Assembly: GCA_951213105.1 (NCBI GenBank)
Contig: OX578152.1
Location: 70,670,680-70,734,679 of the forward strand
Direction: 5' to 3'
DNA: 64,000 nt
Source of the DNA: Amaurobius ferox
Lineage: Eukaryota; Arthropoda; Arachnida; Araneae; Amaurobiidae
In this document: positions 34,966 through 45,478 of the stretch, one piece after another
Layout of the letters: each line of letters begins with the position of its first letter
Position numbering within the stretch: the first letter of the stretch is position 1
Notes under the pieces: model-generated
Database searches by the model: none
Told to the model about the DNA's origin: nothing
Seen by the model: only the letters and a program-made list of their open reading frames with translations
Made by a program: the position numbers and the translations under genes

Positions 34966-35470
34966 ATTATTACTGGTTATTTCAGCATAGTTAGCCTCGC
35001 TTTTAGACCTTCGGTGATTGGTTTCAAACACATACTTCAATTTGAAAGTTTGTTAAAATGAAATGTGAATTTTTTATATGTATTTGTTTTGGTACATTTA
35101 TAAAAAACTCGGCGGTCTAAATTTTTATATATATATTAAATTTAAATATTAAATATACTAAATATAAATATTAAATATATTACTATTAAATATATTGAAT
35201 TTTTAAAGATCGGGGTTTATACTTTATTTCCTTTAAATTTGCAAATTTTTTTTCGTTAAAGCTAAACGCATCTTAATGAAATGATACTTAAATTTTAACA
35301 GATACGGCTGCATTTAAATTAAAAATCAACATCAAAATAACAATGCTACCCTACGACACCAATCCCTCAATGCGTCCAGTTTCAATTTTTCGTTCACTTT
35401 GGCGGCTACGATTTTGAGTAGCACTTAGAAAGGCGCGTTATTCGTCCATTTTCTATTCCTAAACCCATGA

Positions 35471-35782
35471 TTCCACCATAACCACAATTTCTCTTGATTG
35501 TCTTCGGTGTTTCGAGAAATAGTCTCGAACTCCGCATTCCAACTTCAAAGGTTATTAGAGTGAGCTGGAACGCCACAACACCCTTCGTCATTTTAATAAA
35601 GCAGGTCATTTAGCACACAGATAATGGGTTGCAGCATAACTTTTTGGCAAGTCATAAACAGTTCCCGGTATTATATTAACCACGTGGAACGCATGTGGAT
35701 ATTAACAGGATCTTCATCCAAGTTTCATTTTTGTGTGTATTTCGCCTTTTTCTATCTCCTGACATTCCTATTATCCGATTGG
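35471..35782 (+). repeat. U310 repeat, copy 2
   Basis: CCACCATAACCACAATTTCT at the start, then AAAGGTTATTAGAGTGAGCT, TTTTAATAAAGCAGGTCATT, AGCACACAGATAATGGG and CATAAACAGTTCCCGG. Same strand as the other two copies. Confidence 0.85.
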
Positions 35783-35880
35783 AAGGTTTTAATATTTAGA
35801 AGCGGCTTCAAAATTCCTCTGTATAACAGCTGGGTATTCAGTTCTAACCGATTTGAAACTATAAGTAGCTACTTTGTTTT

Positions 35881-36151
35881 CAGACCGTCCTATCTACCGG
35901 GGGGTATAAGATATCTGTTTGGAAAGCCGGAATTGTGCCACCCAATTTAGACCGGAACCCTTGAGGGCGACATCCACTGGAGTGTACCCACCTTCACCTA
36001 CTACTAACCTCTTGGAAGTATTTAAGAACCCTCATATTTAGCCTGCCCGTACTCCGTGTGAATACGGGGACAGTTTGAACAGATCAAGGAATCAAACTCG
36101 GGTTGTCCGAATGGTAACCTCCGTGCCTTAACCACTGGGTTGTCCCACCCC
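35881..36151 (-). mobile_element. tRNA-derived SINE (family S1), decayed copy
   Basis: On the minus strand the head shows CCCAGTGGTTAAGGC (A-box position) and GAGTTTGATTCC (B-box position). The body then matches the 62,541-62,828 copy throughout, including the region complementary to GCCACCCAATTT. The 3' (CAA)n tail is lost. It does not encode a functional tRNA. Confidence 0.8.
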
Positions 36152-36785
36152 GTAAGCAGTTAATTAAAAATACAGCTCTTTGAAAAATAGTTTATTTTTT
36201 GAAAAGTAGGCAATCAAAAATACCCAGAAAATGCTTGACGTCCGTACGCTGTAGAAGTAAGTACATCACAGCTAAGGATATATGCCAGGAGTACTTAAAT
36301 TGAACCAATGGCACAGTCATGTAGTCTTTTTTTTTCTTTATCCTCTTAATAACCCCAAGTTGACTCTGTCCCTTCGTTCAAAATCTTTTTCTGGCTCATT
36401 GTCGTATCCTAGAGGACGTACAGAGCTGAAACTCGGCACACAGATTCATCTCATGGAAAATTTTCATCTATGAAATTTCACGTTATTGTGTTAGGTCTTT
36501 GCGTCATTTACGTACATCATCTTTAGCGGGCTCGCTTACGGCTCTCAAAGAAGATAGGCAATTGTAACTCGTCACTCAGTTTTATCTCTCATTATAGTTA
36601 CGTCATTACGTCATTTACGTACATCATTACTATGTTTTTTCTTTTTTCATGCATCTTGCTTGCGAAATGCGCTTAGTATCTTCCAACGAAATCTTTCCCT
36701 GGTTCTAACGCATAGATTTATGTATAATACTAAATAGATTCGGACGTAAATTATGTAAGTAAATAAAAAGTAAAAGTAAAAAATT
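36152..36785. other. Non-coding; short local duplication
   Basis: GTCATTTACGTACATCAT occurs at about 36,504 and again at about 36,610. No gene was recognised. Confidence 0.5.
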
Positions 36786-37060
36786 AAATTACGAGATTTT
36801 TTTTAATCTCCTCTCCTATACAACAGTGGCGCACAGCAAAGTAGTAAATAAACTTTAATCGCGCACGAAATTGAACCAAATTAATGGTGTAGGCAGATTG
36901 AATTAAACATTGAATCTGCCTACACCATTTTCTGAATTGAATCTGCCTACACTATCAATTTGGTTCAATATCGTGAGTGGTTAAATTTTATTTTCTACTT
37001 TTCCGTGCACCAGCGCTGTGTAGGGGAGGACATTGAAAAACTTTTTATTCTCATAATTTA
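36786..37060. mobile_element. Foldback (long inverted repeat) element, ~275 bp
   Basis: The left arm (about 36,786-36,904) and right arm (about 36,935-37,060) are imperfect reverse complements over ~120 bp. AATTGAACCAAATT pairs with AATTTGGTTCAAT, and CTCCTCTCCTATACA pairs with TGTAGGGGAGGAC. The centre holds a further inverted copy of GGTGTAGGCAGATT. No ORF is present. This resembles a MITE or foldback element. Confidence 0.85.
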
Positions 37061-37324
37061 TTTATAAATTGGATAAAAAAAAAAATACAATAGCTTAAGT
37101 GGGTTCATGCCAACATTCTAAACAGAGTGTCAGAAGTTACCGAATGATAAATTACGTAGAAAATAATTGTGGCTGAATTAAAGGTAGCACTTCCAACTAA
37201 AATGCAAACATTTGCCACAGTTCCACCTCTGGCTTTCTCCCTCTGCTCTTGCATGACTGACATAATGGCAACTCATGCTTCCATGTTAGGAGAGGTACAA
37301 CAGTTTCATATATTCAGGAGCTCG

Positions 37325-37465
37325 GAGAAGTTATGATTTAGGTGAAATATAGTATGGTCCTTGTGGTTGCTCTCCCCTTTTGAGTTCCGGTTTAAATTTG
37401 ATGGCACTTTCACGACCGTCCAAACAGGTACCTTACATCTACGGGAAGGTCAAACGATCTGGGTA
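37325..37465 (+). mobile_element. SINE family S1, 3' half, decayed
   Basis: It aligns with the complement of 62,541-62,690: TATGGTCCTTGTGGTTG, GATGGCACTTTCACGACCGT, CCAAACAGGTACCTTAC and GATCTGGGTATAAAG. It meets the minus-strand LINE tail at about 37,466. Confidence 0.65.
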
Positions 37466-37862
37466 TAAAGAAACAAGACAGATCAGTCACACATAAAGCA
37501 TTGATTATAAAACACTTTCCAACTGAAATGTAGTTTTATTTAAACATCTCTAAAATGCAATGCATTCAGCTCTGGCATATTTTATATTATCTCAGTACTA
37601 CAATAATTTATTATAATTGAAAACTTCAAACTCCATCGAAATAAATGAACTCTATTCAAATGACGTCACCGAAATGTAAATCGTCTGGCTCTCTATGTAA
37701 AAGCAGTGATTATTTTATTCATATCACTTTTATTCTCCAGACTCCAGAGCTAAATAATTTTGCATGAAAGATTTAACAATTCTTATACAACTCATCTTAA
37801 TGAACAAAGTCATAAACACTTTTCAACTGTATTGAAAAGTGTTCATAAAAGAAATACGTTCA
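37466..37862 (-). mobile_element. LINE 3' UTR fragment, minus strand
   Basis: Its complement matches 34,960 back to 34,260 and then 33,636-33,596 without the 620-bp interruption. TGACGTCATTTGAATA, CTCTCTATGTAAAAG and AACAAAGTCATAAACAC mark the match. It serves as the empty-site reference for the insertion at 33,637-34,259. Confidence 0.75.
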
Positions 37863-38516
37863 GAATCAAGTTCAAATGTTAGTTACTCATCCTGACAATT
37901 TAAAGACATGCAACAAAAATTATGGTGTTATAAAAAGACAAAATTAGGGTTTAATTCTTATTATTCTGTATTTTTTATCCTTCCCAGATCCTCCCCAGAG
38001 GTTAGATGCACGAGCAACTAACTTGCCAAGCTGATGTTATTTTAATACGTTAAAGCAATAAACTTACGACAATGAAACTTATGTTGCACTCTTAAAACTT
38101 ATCTCATAATATTCTTTCAGTGATATAAATTTGTACTATGGACTCAAAACTTATCTCGCCAAATGTATGAATTTTCACATGTACCAGTGTGTTGGTATGC
38201 GAGATACAAGTGACTATACTTACATTTAGTTCACACACAGAATGTGCCATCTTAACTATTATTACAACAGTAAATTCTTGAAATCGGATTCTCAGTATTG
38301 TGAGCAGAATCGGTTTCTCTTATTTTAGAATTCTTCAACCTCGAACGGTCTATCAGATTCTGTAACAAAATACTGCTAATTACAATTGTGCGGAACCTGT
38401 AATTGGCGACACACCAAAACTTTTCACTGCGGAACTTTAAATGTAGACTACGGAGCCAGCTTCATACAGTCTAAGATTCAGATTACTGCATAGAGCTTAA
38501 GTGATCACATTCTGAG
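37863..38516. other. Non-coding spacer
   Basis: No gene or repeat was recognised. Confidence 0.5.
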
Positions 38517-38660
38517 TTACAGAATGAAATGTACAGAACGGTCATAATTACAGAATGATCTATACAGAATGTTCATAGTTACAGAACAAGCTGTACAAAA
38601 CGTTCGTAGCTGCAGAATAATCTATACAGAACGTTCATAAATACAGAATGAACAAGTTCC
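38517..38660 (+). repeat. 31-bp tandem repeat, ~4.6 units
   Basis: TTACAGAATGATCTATACAG followed by AA(C/T)GTTCATAA repeats with a 31-bp period, with point changes in each unit. Confidence 0.9.
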
Positions 38661-39010
38661 AGAAATTGATTTAAATAAATTAAAGACGAAATCTTTAGAT
38701 TTGAAAAGTCATTTAATAAACATCCTATAGACGTACACATAGATTAAAAGCCAGAGCGCTTTCGAGCATCATTATACCCTTCCTCAGTGGCATTATATGA
38801 AAATTGTACCAACAAGCTTAAATACTATCCACACTAGTAAGCAAAATTTGCATATTACAAATCGACATCATTACAACAAACACGATAAGGCATCAACATA
38901 AAAACATGAGCAAGAAATTTAAATTAAAGGCGTTTATAATGCAAAATTAGAAGGACAAATTGTCAAGTTCTAAATCAAGCATGAAATGCATTAAGCAATT
39001 AATTTTGAAA

Positions 39011-40147
39011 TCAAAGGTAACATTGTAAAGGTTTGACGCGCATGGAATCAAAAACGAGTCGCCAGGTATAACTCAAAACATGCACAGAATCAAAATTACA
39101 GATAGAAGCACGATATAAATAAATAAACAGGGATTCATACATTAAAATAGAACGGGAGTTATTACAACTAATCAGAAGAAATGATTTTTTGAAAAGGGGC
39201 TGAAAATTATTTTTATCCACAAGTTGGGCAAGAGCCGTAGACTGTTTTCTATTTTTAACGTTCCCAGCATGTTCAGCTAACCGTATACCAACCGTGCGTT
39301 TAGTGCTACCATTATAAAACTTAAAATCATTATTAGGAGAAAGAAGGGGGTACCACATATACCCCCAGCTTGGCTTTTTAAGTTATCCTTATCATTAAAT
39401 TTATCAGTGCGAATACGATTAAACATAGTGGTCACAGTCAAGTGAGAGGATCTAAATTTAAACTCGGTGCAAAATTGGATAAGAGGACGAAACATTTTTG
39501 GGTGATACGGAAAACTAGATTTAAACGGCATATGATCGTTAATAGAGATGAGTTTAGAATTGGGTTGAATAAATTTACTGCGAATTTGGAAAAAAAATTG
39601 TAAACAAAATCAAAAGAGTAAGCAGTATCCTGACCTAGTTTAAAGAAGAAACTAATTTCATTATTTAAAGACGAAATAAAGGAATAGACTTTAAAAGCAC
39701 GATTAAAGTACTCATTAAAAGAAGCTTTTTTTGAGGAGATGGGAAAAAAAAGTTAGCAGGAATGCAAGCGTTAGTAAAACTGGATTTACGAAAAATATAT
39801 GTCTGAAAACCAAGTGAATTACGTGAAACAAGTACGTCCAAAAACGGTAAAGAAAAATTAGATTCGTGCTCGACAGTAAAATTAATGGAGGAATAAAAAT
39901 CATTAACAATATCTAAAAGATTAAGAAGGTCATTTAAACTATGATCCCAAATAACAAAAACGTCGTCAACAAAACGGCACCAGAGGATAGATTGAAGGGC
40001 TAAAAATGGCATTATCTCGTTCTCGAATTCCTGCAGCACAATTTCAGCAAAAATGCCAAACAAGTGGCTACCCATAGGGGCACCAGAAGTTTGAAAGTAA
40101 ATATAGTCGCGGAAACCAAAATAATTAGTCTCCACCGCAATGCTCAA
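39011..40147 (-). pseudogene. Penelope-like RT plus GIY-YIG endonuclease, frameshifted
   Basis: At 40,147-39,665 the frame encodes RT core motifs: SGAPMGSHLFGIFAEIVLQ, the catalytic CRFVDDVFVIW, and LPFLDVLVSR. Two later frames (39,531-39,277 and 39,358-39,011) carry the linker with FKFRSSHLTVTTMFNRI and a GIY-YIG-type stretch, FYNGSTKRTVGIRLAEH. Penelope-like elements use these domains for target nicking and cDNA synthesis. At least two frameshifts and loss of the N-terminus make it inactive. Confidence 0.85.
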
Positions 40148-40302
40148 GTTAAATCAAAAGTTATTGCGTCGATAGAAAGAATATATTTAATAATATATTT
40201 AAACTTTTGATTACAGTGGGGCAGCATCAACCCCAAACGTAGACCTCTCAGAAAGACAGGTATTTGACATACCCTATCCCAAACAGTTCGATCTCCTTTT
40301 CC

Positions 40303-40358
40303 GTCAATCCCAAGCGTAGACATTGGCGTCCTTGGACGCGTCTACGCTTAGGATTAAC
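40303..40358. repeat. Imperfect hairpin in the Penelope-like 5' region
   Basis: AATCCCAAGCGTAGAC and GTCTACGCTTAGGATT pair with one mismatch, and the loop has further GGCGTCC/GGACGC pairing. The structure may belong to the element's leader RNA. Confidence 0.7.
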
Positions 40359-40560
40359 GCTATCCCACCCGTAAAGGTTAAGCTTGTTGGTACGATTTTC
40401 ATATAATGCCACTAAGGAAAGGTATAATGATGCTCGAAAGTGCTTTGAATCTATGGCTTTGAATCTATGGCTTTGAATAGCTGGCTTTGAATCTATGTGT
40501 ACGTCCATAGGATGCTTATTAAGTGACTTTTAAAATTAAAGATTTCGTCTTCAATTTATT

Positions 40561-40685
40561 ACTTTCCTTATATACATAATGTATAAGGAAAGTATTGTGA
40601 CAGGGTCGAAAATGCGAAATCGAGTTTTCGACGGGAGAGCACGTTTCAAGCATCCCTGATCACGAATCAAACATTTTTGAAGTGA

Positions 40686-40735
<50 letters not shown>

Positions 40736-41510
40736 AGTGAGTCTGTGGTGACGATAACTGACAAACGAATTAACCGATTCGAACCAAATTTGGTACAAAA
40801 ATCACAATCCGTAAACACTGGAAGCGTATTGTTTTTATACGTAATGGAATGTTCAGAACCCCCCTAAATTTTCGAATAAAATGTTGAAAAAATCGTCAAA
40901 AAATCAAAACCACTAATAAAGTTACGCAAATAGACATTTCTTATGTAATTTTTCATTAGAAAACGATTGACATAAATTTTAGAACGCTAACATGAACCGT
41001 TCTCGAGATATTACACATTTTTCAAAAAAATATGAAAAAGTCATATAAAATGAAAAAAAAATATTTACTCTTGAGAAACATGTTCACTCTTCATATGTAA
41101 TACCATGGGATAAATTGGGTGACATCATTCTCGTGGATCTAGCTCGTTCCATTCATGAAAAAATATACTTTGAGTAATACTTTTGTATTTGAACGCCAAT
41201 TGTCATTTATCTGCTGTAAGAATAACTTATTTCTTCGTCCATAACGCTTGGCGAGATTTTGGAGACGAATTTGGCGGAATGTCGCCAACTTGGCGACTTT
41301 TTGAAATGTTGCCAAATTAACAAAAATCTCGCCAAATGGATAAAAATGACGCTAAATTAATGAAAATGACGACTAATTGTCGAAAATTCAATGTCTTGGA
41401 AAGAATATTAGCATCTACTATAAGAAAAACCTATTTTTTTTACTGTAAAAGTGGTAAATTCATTACATTATATAAGGAAAGTCACGTGTTGCCCACATCA
41501 GATTTTTTAA
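40561..41510 (+). repeat. R1 dispersed repeat, copy g (divergent subfamily)
   Basis: The head is ACTTTCCTTATATACATAATG with TATAAGGAAAGTATTGTGAC. It then has CGAGTTTTCGACGGGAG, a (GT)n run at 40,688-40,737, an AACCGATTCGAACCAAATTT module and AACCGTTCTCGAGATATT. The tail GGAAAGTCACGTGTTGCCC is near 41,477. It starts directly at the end of the Penelope-like terminal copy. TTGGCGAC-type direct repeats occupy 41,250-41,390. Confidence 0.85.
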
Positions 41511-42075
41511 ATCTTAAAACAATTTACAATTATGGCCTGTTACTTCTCTAAGTATAGTTTCAGAAAATTCATAGTTACTGATAAAGCTGCGTGGCGTGAA
41601 TATCCTTGCGAAACCAGCTGTGTGGCACTATCAACGTTTTCGATCACCACAGATATTGCAAAATTGCGACACTTCTTTTTATTCCAATGCATTTACATTC
41701 CATTCAGTACTTAAGAGTAATAAAAAGTTCAAAACCAGTCCACCAAGGCTGATTTCTCCATAGGACCACGGTTCCCGTTTTACGGATCCGATTCCCCCAT
41801 CGACAAAATGCGTAGCTATGGCAGTAACTCCTTGTTGAGTTCGACATTGAGTTTTTTAGAATACGTGCTAGAAACCTTTTTATCATAAAAATAATTAAAT
41901 AATTGCAAAACTAATATACTTTCCTTAAAATGTTTTGCTCGCAAATATACACGATATCCTTGATTGAAAAGTTTTATTGTTCTCTGGCACAAAAATAACA
42001 AAACGCTCTTAAACGCCCCAACAGATTCCTAAACGCTCATTTACACTTTACTTAATTTAACACACTCTATCACTC
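41511..42075. other. Non-coding spacer
   Basis: Short frames of about 60 codons are present on both strands without support. Nothing was recognised. Confidence 0.5.
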
Positions 42076-42378
42076 ATTGCCACCATTCCTTTTAATTATC
42101 CTGATGCTGTTATGAATGGTTTCAAGCTCCACATTCCAGCTTCGAAGGTTATTTGCTCTGCTGCGCCATCAAAATCCGTCGTCGTTTTAATAAAGAGGAC
42201 TATTTAACATGTGGATAATGGGATCCAGTATAACTATTTGGCAGGTCATAAACAGTTCCGGGTATTAAACGTATGAAATGGCGGCGGCCATAATGCGATC
42301 CTTTCGGTTTTTGCCCCTATGCGTTTTATGTAAATTTCTTTGTTTTTTCCTTCTAACATTTCCGTTATCCCAGAATAC
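42076..42378 (+). repeat. U310 repeat, copy 3
   Basis: CCACCATTCCTTTTAATT, CTTCGAAGGTTATTTGCTC, ATCAAAATCCGTCGTCG, TTTTAATAAAGAGGACTATT, GTGGATAATGGGATCC and CATAAACAGTTCCGGG align with copies 1 and 2. Confidence 0.85.
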
Positions 42379-43517
42379 AGATTCTTAACGTTGGGCGGTT
42401 TCATAATGCTTTTGATAGTGCGCCTTCAAACTGGATCAAAATGTTTCTAATAAAGATTTTTTAATGTGCTCTCACTGCGGATAACAGCAGCCATGGACGC
42501 AAAACAAGCACCAGCTTGTTTTGAGCTTATCAACATGGAATAGCCAAGACATACAATGGCAACAGGAAACTTGTTATATGTTAAAATTTTGCAGATTTTT
42601 ATGGGAACTGACAAATTAAGTTCTACTATGCAGCCTGCTTCAAATTTTGATAAAATTTAGCTCGATCTACACAAAGCTGCAAAGACCAAGTTCACAATCA
42701 GAACTGTCAGTTCACATAGAAGTTCGAAAAAATTTTGCCTTATAACAAGGTTTCTTGCTGCCACTGCAGATATAGGGTATTCTATGCTGACGAGAGCATA
42801 ATATGCGCAACGTTGGATCATGTATGCTCTTATCTGTACGCCCGTACACAGGAGTGAGCGGCAGACAAACTGTTGGATGTCAGACATAGAGCAGTTTCTC
42901 TAAGCCTCCTGTAAACAGTTTGTCTGGAAACAGTTACTCCTGTGACGGCTGCAGTTCTCCAAAGAGTTGCCTTGCAAATATTGTCCTGTGACGTCGTGCA
43001 GTTAATGCTAGGTACGGGTCTTGCCCAGGAGTTGTAACGCTTGGACGACTTTATATTAACTATTTTCTAACGTTTTCAGTGTTTTGGAACTTTTTCAAAT
43101 GGCTGGAAATTACATATTGTGGCACATTCATTTCCCTGAAAACTTCTATCTCTGACTATTCTGATACCCTCATTCAGATCATTCTACTCTTAAAAGAAAG
43201 GTCGGCTTAGCGTAGTATACATTCATATCTGGGGATCGTAAATGGCTGGGGGTGATGATAGGGCCGGTTTTGACCGTAGGCAAAATAGGCAAATGCCCTG
43301 AAGCTCCGAGGGCCCATCTTCCGTGCTCAATGTTCCTCGTTTAATATAAAACTTTGATATGGTCCCTAAAATTCGCTTTTGCCTAGGGGCCCCAATAAGG
43401 GTTACGCCATTCCTGGTCGGCGAATGTCAGTGCCTACGGCTAGCAAAGTCACAAGCCTGTCTCTATAATCAGTCTTGCTTTATAAATGCTAATAATATTT
43501 ATTTTCTTGTTTTTCAG
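42379..43517. other. Non-coding; likely intron and upstream sequence of the 43.5-kb exon
   Basis: It includes a GC-richer patch at 43,240-43,440 (GGCAAAATAGGCAAATGCCC and TTGCCTAGGGGCCCC), resembling degraded repetitive sequence. It ends in a polypyrimidine tract and a TTTTTCAG acceptor. Confidence 0.45.
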
Positions 43518-43744
43518 CTGCTACAGTCCAGCAGATAGAGGAAGAGAACACGCTGCTCATCAACGACCTATATCGACTACTCAAGAAGTATGCCAACTTG
43601 AGGCTCGTAGTGCACACGTTGCACCTTTCATACCGCGGTGCCCGAATGTACCCTATATTTCCGCGGTACAATATGCTGAAGGACATGATCAAGGACGTCC
43701 TCAGGGACCCCAGTTACATGGAGGTGTGCCACGAAGAGAGCTAA
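43518..43744 (+). CDS. Terminal coding exon of an unidentified cellular gene
   Basis: A TTCTTGTTTTTCAG acceptor ends at 43,517. The exon begins with two bases completing a split codon, then 74 codons and a TAA at 43,742-43,744. The local base composition is clearly richer in G+C than its surroundings. The peptide starts with a leucine-rich helix-forming stretch (QQIEEENTLLINDLYRLLKK) and continues through LHLSYRGARMYPIFPRYN. It ends MLKDMIKDVLRDPSYMEV plus a short CHEES tail. It looks like a conserved intracellular protein C-terminus, but I do not recognise the family. Earlier exons were not found in the window. A different-frame 130-codon ORF over the same bases is a shadow. Confidence 0.65.
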
Positions 43745-45418
43745 ATGCCCTTCTAAATCCCTGCTCTCACTCTCCCGACCATGGCAAGGTTATGACCACG
43801 CCCCAAAAGCAGAGGCCACGCCTCAAACGCTTAGGTCTCTCCCGAATTGTCGAGTTCAGACAAAAGCATGAATGGTAATTGTCGATATCTTCCTTTGTCG
43901 ATATCTTCCTTTGCCGATCACCGCACCCAAGTGGCTGAAATGATGTTTAAATGCGATTTTTAAGGTTTAGGCTATATATGCAAATTAACACTTACCAAGG
44001 TGTACTGAAAGGACAAAAAAAATTGAATTTAGTCTGAGTCAAGTTTCACAAATTTATTGCTATAGAACCAAATTAAAAATTTTATAAAAATATACTTTTT
44101 TATAAAATACTAATTTTAAATTGAATTGCAGCATTTCTTAATATTTTTCCATTAAAAAAAATTATGTCGTATTCGTTCACAATTTACATTTTTGTTTGAA
44201 ACATTGAACAAAAACTTATAATTGGAAAATTAATAATATTACAACAGATAATATGGTGTGAATTAGAAATAAACAATATGAAAATATGTTTTAGAGATTT
44301 TTGTTATTTGCAGTTATATGCAAATAGATTGGGATAAAATTTAAATTATATATATATATATCAAGTATTTCAAATTTTTATTATCTCTGTTGCATAAATG
44401 ACAAAAAAAAAAATACTAATTAAAATTTAATTATTTATTAAACATTGGGAAGTACGTTTCCTTGTTATTCCGAAAGTTATTTTTCATAGATAATTTAACT
44501 ATTCAAATGTTCTATATTTTATATATTATAGTGTGTTTGAAGTAGTATCAAATTGAAAATATAATTTCATGAATTAGTCACTTGACTAACAGCATTTTTA
44601 TTACAGCTGCATAATGTTATTAAAATTGAAATTTATTTACATATTTAATTATGTCGTATGGCAACTTAATTTAAACTATAAAATTATTCATCCTGAGGAA
44701 ATGTTTTTGTACAGCTTATAATTAATGTTTAATAATTTTATTCAATTACATATTCTGTTAAATTATTAGTGATTTTGCCTCAATAAAACTCACATCCAAA
44801 TTCACCTGCATAGTTTGCAAAGTTTTCAGACTTTTACACATTTATACTTTCATTGGATGAAGGTCAACTATGCTATCATAGAATAAACTTCAAAACTTTT
44901 ACATCGCCCTTTTCTGTCCTACTTTATACATCAGTTAATCTAAGTTGTTTAACCGTGTTCACCAAATCTCATCCATATATAAGCATTTATCGAAAAATAT
45001 ATTTGAAATTCAATTGAAATCCAGTAAAAACAGTGATATCTGACTACGAATCAGAGTTTGAAGGGTATTAATGGGATAAAAGCTTCAAGCTAAGGCCCCG
45101 CCCCATACTGCGAATGCACAAAGTTGAGAATGGCCAGAATAACACTGCTGGTCAAGCCAAAACATAAGGCGAGCTGAGAGGTAGGGAGAGAGAGGGCGGG
45201 AGATCAGAAGCCAGCTCCACTGCCAAATTGAAGGTGATCGAGAACGTTCTGCGCCATGTTCATTCAACGAACAGCGTCTTGGTGTTCTTTCCCCCCAGCA
45301 TGAAAGTTGTTCTTCCTCCGACGGGTGAGGTGCGACCACTAGCTTCTACGGCTGTTTCTAGATTTTAAAAACATCTCGTTGTCAACTGTCTTCATTTTCT
45401 TCGTTGATTTCAATTTAG
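43745..45418. other. 3' UTR/intergenic, AT-rich, with a GC-rich island at 45,085-45,340
   Basis: AT-rich sequence follows the exon. The island (GGCCCCGCCCC to CCTCCGACGGGTGAGG) stands out in composition and could be a promoter or first exon. A GTGAGG donor-like site lies at 45,326. No protein was recognised. Confidence 0.4.
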
Positions 45419-45478
45419 GGCGAGGATGCCCAGTTTTCGCTGTCGGAAGCGTGTGACCTGTTCATCACGTTTGGTTGA
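45419..45478 (+). CDS. Possible short terminal exon, 19 codons
   Basis: A TTGATTTCAATTTAG acceptor is followed by an open 19-codon frame (GEDAQFSLSEACDLFITFG) and TGA at 45,476. A GTGAGG donor-like site at 45,326 after ATGAAAGTTGTTCTTCC would join in frame. Such a short stretch can arise by chance, so support is weak. Confidence 0.2.
   Translation, partial: GEDAQFSLSEACDLFITFG

Larger units (their letters stand above)
38673..40560 (-). mobile_element. Penelope-like retroelement with inverted terminal copies
   Basis: Reverse transcriptase and GIY-YIG coding remnants lie between two inverted ~150-180-bp copies at 38,673-38,820 and 40,379-40,560. Those share AAGCTTGTTGGTAC, TTTTCATATAATGCCACT and GATTTCGTCTT. 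Penelope-like elements are known for terminal repeats in direct or inverted orientation. The right copy has an extra short triplication of GGCTTTGAATC. The element is about 1.9 kb, shorter than a full element, and the N-terminal part is missing. Confidence 0.85.

Noticed and set aside
40682..40867. Cysteine/valine-rich ORF (and similar ones at 13,912, 25,048 and 25,262)
   Set aside because: They translate GT/CA tracts inside R1 repeats and occur on both strands.
43240..43440. GGCAAAATAGGCAAATGCCC/TTGCCTAGGGGCCCC patch as a named transposon
   Set aside because: It resembles degraded repetitive DNA, but I could not assign ends or a family.
43486..43878. 130-residue ORF in another + frame
   Set aside because: It overlaps the better-supported terminal exon, starts in the intron and has irregular composition; it is a shadow frame.
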